Origin: Archangiaceae bacterium
GTDB taxonomy: Bacteria > Myxococcota > Myxococcia > Myxococcales > Myxococcaceae
NCBI GenBank assembly: GCA_023248915.1
Contig: JAHFDQ010000382.1
Location: 1-6,162 of the forward strand
Length of the DNA: 6,162 nt
Reading direction: 5' to 3'
The translations under genes and the position numbers were made by a program. The first letter of the stretch is position 1; each line of letters starts with the position of its first letter. Positions 1 through 3,591 of this stretch are shown piece after piece. The notes beneath the pieces were generated by a model that saw only the letters and a list, made by a program, of their open reading frames with translations, ran no database searches and was not told the DNA's origin.

Positions 1-43
1 CTCGCGACGGTCCGCCGGACCGGGCTGGCCCGGCAGGGCGCGG

Positions 44-1123
44 GTGCGCCGGGCGCTCCTGGCGTGGTTCGACGTCCACCAGCGCAACCTGCCCTGGCGG
101 CATTCTCGCGACCCCTACGCCATCTGGGTGAGCGAGGTGATGCTCCAGCAGACGCAGGTGGCGACCGTCATTCCGTACTGGCGCCGCTTCCTCGAGCGTT
201 TCCCGACGGTCGAGGCGCTGGCCGAAACCGAGCCTTCCGAGGTGCTCGCCGCCTGGAGGGGCCTGGGCTACTACTCGCGCGCGAGGCACCTGAAGGCCGC
301 GGCCGAGCAGGTGGTGGCCCGCTTCGGCGGCGAGCTGCCCGCGAACGTCGAGGCGCTGCGTTCGCTACCCGGCTTCGGCCGGTACACCGCCGGGGCGGTC
401 GCCTCCATCGCCTTCGGCCTCGAGGCGCCGCTGGTGGACGGCAACGTCGCCCGCGTGCTGTCGCGGCTGTGCGAGGTGTACGGCGTGCCCGGCGACCGGG
501 ACCGCGAGGCGCGGCTGTGGGAACTGGCGGGCGCCCTGGTGGAGGGACCGCGCCCGGGAGACCTGAACCAGGCGCTGATGGAATTGGGCGCGCTCGTCTG
601 CCACGCCGATGCGCCCGGCTGCGCGACGTGCCCGGTCTGCGCGTCGTGCCGGGCGCTGGCCGTCGGCCGGGTGAACGAGCTGCCCCCTCCCCGGCCTCGC
701 GCGCCCCGGAAACCCCTGGCGCTGGCGGTCGCGGTGTGGCGCCGTGAGGGGACGCTGCTGTTCGGGCGCCGCACCGACACCGGGCTGTTCGGCGGCCTGT
801 GGGAACTGCCCTGCGCTCCGCTGGGGCGCGGCGCCAGCGCCGGCCGGGCGCTGTCCCGGGCGCTCGGCGGCGCGACCGTGGGCGAGGCGGTGGCCACCGT
901 CCGCCGCACCCTCACCCACCGCGACCTCGAGCTGAGGCTCTTCCGCGTCGAGGCCGAAGCGGCGCCGCCCACGGTGCCCGGCTATCGCGAGCTGAAGTGG
1001 GCGACGCCGAGACAAGCCGCGGCGATGGGCATGAGCACGGCGATGCAACGCGCGCTCGAGGTGGCGCTTCTTTCGCGGCGCCCGTCTCCGGGCAAACGGT
1101 CCGCGCGAATCACTGTCCGCTAG
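44..1123 (+). CDS. mutY: Adenine DNA glycosylase MutY
   Basis: MutY removes adenine mispaired with 8-oxoguanine and so prevents G-to-T transversions. The 359-residue protein is close to the E. coli length (350). Visible signatures, in order, are the catalytic-Glu motif SEVMLQQTQ (Glu31), the helix-hairpin-helix LPGFGRYTAGA (residues 108-118), the catalytic Asp in LVDGNVARVL (Asp132), and a [4Fe-4S] cluster loop with Cys186, Cys193, Cys196 and Cys202 in the C-X6-C-X2-C-X5-C spacing. A C-terminal NUDIX-like 8-oxoG recognition domain follows from about residue 225, with GLFGGLWELP (247-256) and LTH (290-292) where many MutY proteins have FSH. The GTG start at 44 has a weak AGGG at 35-38. The frame stays open to the left edge, so the true start may be a few codons upstream or outside the window. 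It reads toward the small gene at 1209. Family and function are certain; the 5' end is not. Confidence 0.94.
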   Translation: MRRALLAWFDVHQRNLPWRHSRDPYAIWVSEVMLQQTQVATVIPYWRRFLERFPTVEALAETEPSEVLAAWRGLGYYSRARHLKAAAEQVVARFGGELPANVEALRSLPGFGRYTAGAVASIAFGLEAPLVDGNVARVLSRLCEVYGVPGDRDREARLWELAGALVEGPRPGDLNQALMELGALVCHADAPGCATCPVCASCRALAVGRVNELPPPRPRAPRKPLALAVAVWRREGTLLFGRRTDTGLFGGLWELPCAPLGRGASAGRALSRALGGATVGEAVATVRRTLTHRDLELRLFRVEAEAAPPTVPGYRELKWATPRQAAAMGMSTAMQRALEVALLSRRPSPGKRSARITVR

Positions 1124-1128
1124 TCACC

Positions 1129-1148
1129 GGGCCCGCTTTTCCGGGCTC
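1129..1148 (+). terminator. Possible hairpin just after mutY
   Basis: Bases 1129-1135 (GGGCCCG) can pair with 1142-1148 (CGGGCTC), giving seven pairs including one G-U around a six-base CTTTTC loop. The hairpin begins six bases after the mutY stop. No T-tract follows, so it is at best a weak or Rho-assisted terminator, or a 3'-end stabiliser. GC-rich DNA makes such stems by chance. Confidence 0.25.
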
Positions 1149-1197
1149 CCGGCAGGGGCCTACGAATGGCAATAGTGCCCCTCGCCGAAAGACCCCT

Positions 1198-1204
1198 GGA
1201 GGAG
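1198..1204 (+). promoter_or_regulatory. Shine-Dalgarno site of the DUF2934 gene
   Basis: GGAGGAG lies four bases before the ATG at 1209 (six from the GGAGG core). It is the clearest ribosome binding site in the window. It fixes the start of the 66-residue gene and supports that gene being translated despite its size. Confidence 0.65.
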
Positions 1205-1208
1205 CGCA

Positions 1209-1409
1209 ATGGCACGCACGCAGACCCTGACCCCGAAGAGCTACACCCCCATGCCGGGGACGAAGACCGACGGCCCCGTCGACTCCGCTTCGTATGACCG
1301 CATCGCACGGCGCGCGTACGAAATCTTCAAGGCCCGTGGCGAAGCGGACGGCGACTCGGTGCAGGACTGGCTGCAGGCCGAGCGCGAGCTGCGCCTCGGC
1401 CGGCACTGA
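1209..1409 (+). CDS. Small DUF2934-type protein
   Basis: This encodes a 66-residue protein of unknown function. The N-terminal 27 residues are polar, rich in Thr and Pro, and probably disordered. Residues 29-62 match the DUF2934 pattern: a helix with IARRAYEIFKARGE, a short turn with DGDSVQDW, and a helix with LQAERELRLG. This Ala-Tyr ... Arg-Gly ... Asp-Trp-x-x-Ala-Glu signature is typical of short bacterial DUF2934 proteins, which have no established biochemical role. There is no signal peptide or membrane segment. The start is supported by GGAGGAG four bases upstream. The gene lies 85 bases after mutY on the same strand and could be read from mutY or from its own promoter; a slightly AT-richer patch around 1160-1175 is the only hint of the latter. 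It ends 62 bases before the converging MetE-like gene. Family assignment is from memory of the motif. Confidence 0.82.
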   Translation: MARTQTLTPKSYTPMPGTKTDGPVDSASYDRIARRAYEIFKARGEADGDSVQDWLQAERELRLGRH

Positions 1410-1436
1410 GCCGCCGACGAGGCACCGCGAGGCCGA

Positions 1437-1462
1437 CGCGGCAGGGGTGCGCCCGTGCCGCG
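1437..1462. terminator. Hairpin between convergent genes
   Basis: CGCGGCA (1437-1443) pairs with TGCCGCG (1456-1462). After one G-G mismatch, three further G-C pairs (1445-1447 with 1452-1454) close a TGCG tetraloop. The stem sits 27 bases after the DUF2934 stop and 9 bases beyond the MetE-like stop, where a shared bidirectional terminator would be expected. Neither side has a T-run, so it is not a canonical intrinsic terminator. Position and stem quality are seen; function is inferred. Confidence 0.4.
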
Positions 1463-1471
1463 GGCGCCGCG

Positions 1472-2542
1472 TCAACCGAGCGGGGCGCCGGCCGCCAACT
1501 GCCGCGAAAGCCGCTGCGCCTCGCGCAGTTGCTCGAAGGTGCGCTCGGCGTCCGGCACCGACCGCAACGCCAGCCCGCAGGCCGGCGTCAGCGGCATGCG
1601 CGCGACCACCTCGCCCAGTGGGCTTCCGCGGGGCAGGGTCGCCCGCAGCGAGGCCTCGACCGACTCGACCAGCTCGCGCACCTCGAACGACGACTTCATG
1701 TCGGTGGGGACGATGCCCAGGGACAGCGTCGCCCCCGAGGCGAGGAAGCGGGCAAAGGCGGCGCGCTCGTCGAGCACGGCGTCGAGGGACAGCCGCACGT
1801 CGAGGGAAATCAGGTCCAGCCCCAGGTCGAGCAACAGGCCCCACTCGGTGTTGCTGCAGCAGTGCACGCCCACCAGCGCCCCCTCGCGCTCGGCCGCCAC
1901 GGCCAACAGCCGCAGTTCCTGGAGCAGCATCAGGTGGCGCGGGTTGGACCGTTCGAACGCGTAGAGCCCCGGCTCGTCGAGGAAGAGAATCGGCGTGGAA
2001 CCCGCCTTGCGCACGGCCCGCACCATCGCCAGCGCCTTGGCGAGCAAGAGGCGGAAAATCTGCTGGTCGAGCGCCGGGTGCTCGGAAGCGGGAGCTCCGT
2101 CCTCTGTACGCACCACCCAGCGCACCGTGCCCGGCCCCGCCAACTGCACCTTGGCGAACGGGAGCTTCCGGTTCTCGACTTCCCACAGGAAGGGCTTCCA
2201 CGACCGGCAAGCCTGGGGCGACGGTTCGAAGGCAGCGAGGTCTCCCGACTGGAGCGCCGCCTCGATGGACAGCCCGAAGGCGTCGCGGTGGGCCTGCCAC
2301 GCACCCAGGTCGACCGTGCACAGCCCCTCGGCGTCGAAGGACAGGCCGGGCAACGAGTCGAGCGCGCTCGGAATCATCAGCTCGGACGGGTTGCCCGAGG
2401 GCAGCTGCGGCAGGTAGGGGACGTCGACCTGCAACGCCATCTGGAGCGCGAGCTCCTGCTGGGTGTGGGGCAGGCTGCCGATGCCCGTGGTGGCACACGG
2501 CGGGAGCAGCGACAGGGCGCGGCGAACGCTGGGCACGGTCAT
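1472..2542 (-). CDS. Short MetE-like methionine synthase (core, single-barrel)
   Basis: This 356-residue protein matches the catalytic C-terminal barrel of cobalamin-independent methionine synthase (UROD/MetE-like fold), which transfers a methyl group to a zinc-bound homocysteine. The N-terminal folate-binding half of the roughly 750-residue MetE is absent. Numbered from the ATG at 2542, the signatures are TGIGSLPHT (19-27), VPYLPQLP (41-48), LDEPGLY (188-194; compare IDEPALRE in MetE), the zinc motif HCC (His227, Cys229), and TPACGLALR (319-327; Cys322). Where E. coli MetE has the ligand Glu665, this protein seems to have Asp248. An in-frame GTG at 2578 would add 12 residues, but they derive from the DNA beside the metH-tail relic and neither start has a clear ribosome binding site, so the ATG is preferred. 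Short homologues are known to use methyl donors other than methyl-folate, including methylated corrinoids. The donor here is unknown. It lies on the same strand as metH, separated from it by the inserted hydrolase gene. Confidence 0.85.
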   Translation of the reverse strand: MTVPSVRRALSLLPPCATTGIGSLPHTQQELALQMALQVDVPYLPQLPSGNPSELMIPSALDSLPGLSFDAEGLCTVDLGAWQAHRDAFGLSIEAALQSGDLAAFEPSPQACRSWKPFLWEVENRKLPFAKVQLAGPGTVRWVVRTEDGAPASEHPALDQQIFRLLLAKALAMVRAVRKAGSTPILFLDEPGLYAFERSNPRHLMLLQELRLLAVAAEREGALVGVHCCSNTEWGLLLDLGLDLISLDVRLSLDAVLDERAAFARFLASGATLSLGIVPTDMKSSFEVRELVESVEASLRATLPRGSPLGEVVARMPLTPACGLALRSVPDAERTFEQLREAQRLSRQLAAGAPLG

Positions 2543-2577
2543 GGCACGCGCAGTGTACCCAAGCCGCGGCCGGTCCA

Positions 2578-2615
2578 CCGAGAAGTACGTGGCCTACGGG
2601 TGGTGGAAGACGAGC
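2578..2615 (-). repeat. Direct repeat, left copy: relic of the metH 3' end
   Basis: These 38 bases match 3600-3637 at 37 positions, in the same orientation and 1,022 bp apart. Read leftward in the metH frame they encode LVFHHP, a stop, then ATYFS. The functional copy reads LVFHHPKATYFS. The one difference (A at 2596, T at 3618) changes the Lys codon AAG to TAG. Similarity stops sharply at both ends. No other part of metH is present here, so this is a fragment left by duplication and not a gene. It lies 35 bases upstream of the MetE-like ATG, and its right end is 33 bases before the start of the hydrolase gene. Confidence 0.92.
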
Positions 2616-2636
2616 ACCGCGCGCGCCCAGATCGGC

Positions 2637-2642
2637 GATAAT
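2637..2642 (+). promoter_or_regulatory. Possible -10 element giving a near-leaderless mRNA
   Basis: GATAAT ends six bases before the ATG at 2649 and is the best -10-like hexamer in this short divergent gap. If used, transcription would begin about at the start codon, which fits the lack of a Shine-Dalgarno sequence there. No convincing -35 hexamer is visible about 17 bases upstream, so support is weak. Confidence 0.25.
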
Positions 2643-2648
2643 CCGGTC

Positions 2649-3521
2649 ATGAGGACCCGCGGCTCCGCCCCCCGTGTCGATTCCGTCCGCCCTGCCCGTG
2701 CCGGGACGGGCGCCGCCCTGGGTGCGATCGAGGTCTCCCGGAGTTCGCCGACCCCTGCCCAGCTTCGGGCGCTGTCGGCGACGGATGGGCCAGCCGCGGA
2801 CCTGGTGCGCAGCGCCCAGTCGGCGTTCGGAGACCTGGCTGCCCGGGGCGGCCGGGTGCTGGTCACCACGAGCGCCGGCAACGGAGGCAAGCCGGTGGCG
2901 GTGGTGCTGCCGGCTGGGTTCGACCCGTCGCGCCCGGCGCGGGTGCAGACCCATTACCACGGCGACCGAACCAGCTCGGCCGAGCCGGACGGTTACACCA
3001 CGCAGGCAATTCTCGAGCTCGGACGGGCCGACCCTCAACAGGTGTTCGTGCTGCCAGAGGCGCGGGCGAAAGTCGGTGCCTCGCCGACCGACTGGACCAA
3101 CGTCCAGAGCCAGGCGCGCACCACCGACGACGCGCTGGCGGCGGCGGGGGTAACTCGGGTCAGCGAGCGCACCGTCTCGGCGCACTCCTCGGGCGGCCGG
3201 GCGCTGGCGCGCGCGCTCGGCAGCGAAGGCGGCCTCAGCGCCGACCGGGTGGTGCTGCTCGACTGCCTCTACGAGCCGGCCGCGACCAGCATCCGCACCG
3301 GGCTGACGGCGCTCGGCGACAAGGTCCGGGAGATCGTGGTGGTGCGCGCCAGCAACGAGGACGCCCGGGCCAACTCGATGGTCGCCGCGTTCCCCAATCG
3401 GGCGCGCAAGCTGACCATCGGCGCGACCCGCGGCGAGAGCGCGCACCTGTCGGCGGCGCGGTTCCTCCTCGACGGGCGCCAGACGTTGCTCGGCGGCGGC
3501 GACACCTTCGCGCACCGCTGA
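2649..3521 (+). CDS. Alpha/beta-hydrolase-like protein of unknown function
   Basis: I do not recognise the family. The 290-residue protein has a low-complexity, probably disordered head (about 1-45), then alternating strand and helix typical of an alpha/beta hydrolase. A strand VAVVLPAGF (83-91) is followed by VQTHYHGDR (99-107), an oxyanion-hole-like loop. SAHSSGGRAL (177-186) resembles a nucleophile elbow, with Ser180 in H-S-S-G. VVLLDCLY (201-208) and IVVVRASNED (229-238) look like the next strands, and ESAHLSAARFLL (263-274) could supply His266. A triad Ser180/Asp238/His266 is plausible but unproven; Asp205 is an alternative acid. There is no signal peptide or membrane segment. The frame is open back to a GTG at 2463, but that extension would cross the metH relic and overlap the MetE-like gene; codon 2649 is the first sensible start. 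It lacks a Shine-Dalgarno site. The gene runs against both neighbours and sits between the 38-bp repeats, so it is probably a late arrival, though its base composition matches its surroundings. Confidence 0.75.
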   Translation: MRTRGSAPRVDSVRPARAGTGAALGAIEVSRSSPTPAQLRALSATDGPAADLVRSAQSAFGDLAARGGRVLVTTSAGNGGKPVAVVLPAGFDPSRPARVQTHYHGDRTSSAEPDGYTTQAILELGRADPQQVFVLPEARAKVGASPTDWTNVQSQARTTDDALAAAGVTRVSERTVSAHSSGGRALARALGSEGGLSADRVVLLDCLYEPAATSIRTGLTALGDKVREIVVVRASNEDARANSMVAAFPNRARKLTIGATRGESAHLSAARFLLDGRQTLLGGGDTFAHR

Positions 3522-3525
3522 GGCA

Positions 3526-3590
3526 GCCCGGCCAGCCGGAGACCGTTCCTCGAATCGGGCCGCACCGAGGCCCCGGGGTCCTGGCCGGGC
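3526..3590. terminator. Long inverted repeat between convergent stops
   Basis: GCCCGGCCAG (3526-3535) is perfectly complementary to CTGGCCGGGC (3581-3590). One arm starts five bases after the hydrolase stop and the other lies one base beyond the metH stop. The 45-base interior can form further stems: CCTCG (3548-3552) with CGAGG (3566-3570), and the palindrome CCCCGGGG (3571-3578). The RNA from either strand could therefore fold into a branched structure. It may serve as a two-way transcription end or 3' stabiliser. No T-tract follows on either strand, and the loop is longer than in usual terminators. Confidence 0.45.
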
Positions 3591-3591
3591 G

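Noticed and set aside
1410..1471. Further small gene in the convergent gap
   Set aside because: No frame with a start, ribosome binding site and plausible length is present; the gap is explained by the hairpin.
2543..2577. Sigma-70 promoter for the MetE-like gene (TACACT on the minus strand at 2552-2557)
   Set aside because: The hexamer matches the -10 consensus only partly and has no -35 partner at proper spacing.
2463..2648. Longer version of the hydrolase-like gene starting at GTG 2463
   Set aside because: The extra 62 residues would overlap the MetE-like coding region and cross the metH relic. The hydrolase-like sequence begins only after 2649.
2594..2890. 98-codon minus-strand frame ending in VLVFHHP
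   Set aside because: Only the last few codons, derived from the metH relic, look like real protein. The rest is antisense to the hydrolase-like gene.
1110..3515. 801-codon open frame on the minus strand
   Set aside because: It overlaps the DUF2934, MetE-like and hydrolase genes, each with clear protein signatures. Its product is a low-complexity Arg/Ala/Gly/Pro-rich string typical of wrong frames in GC-rich DNA.
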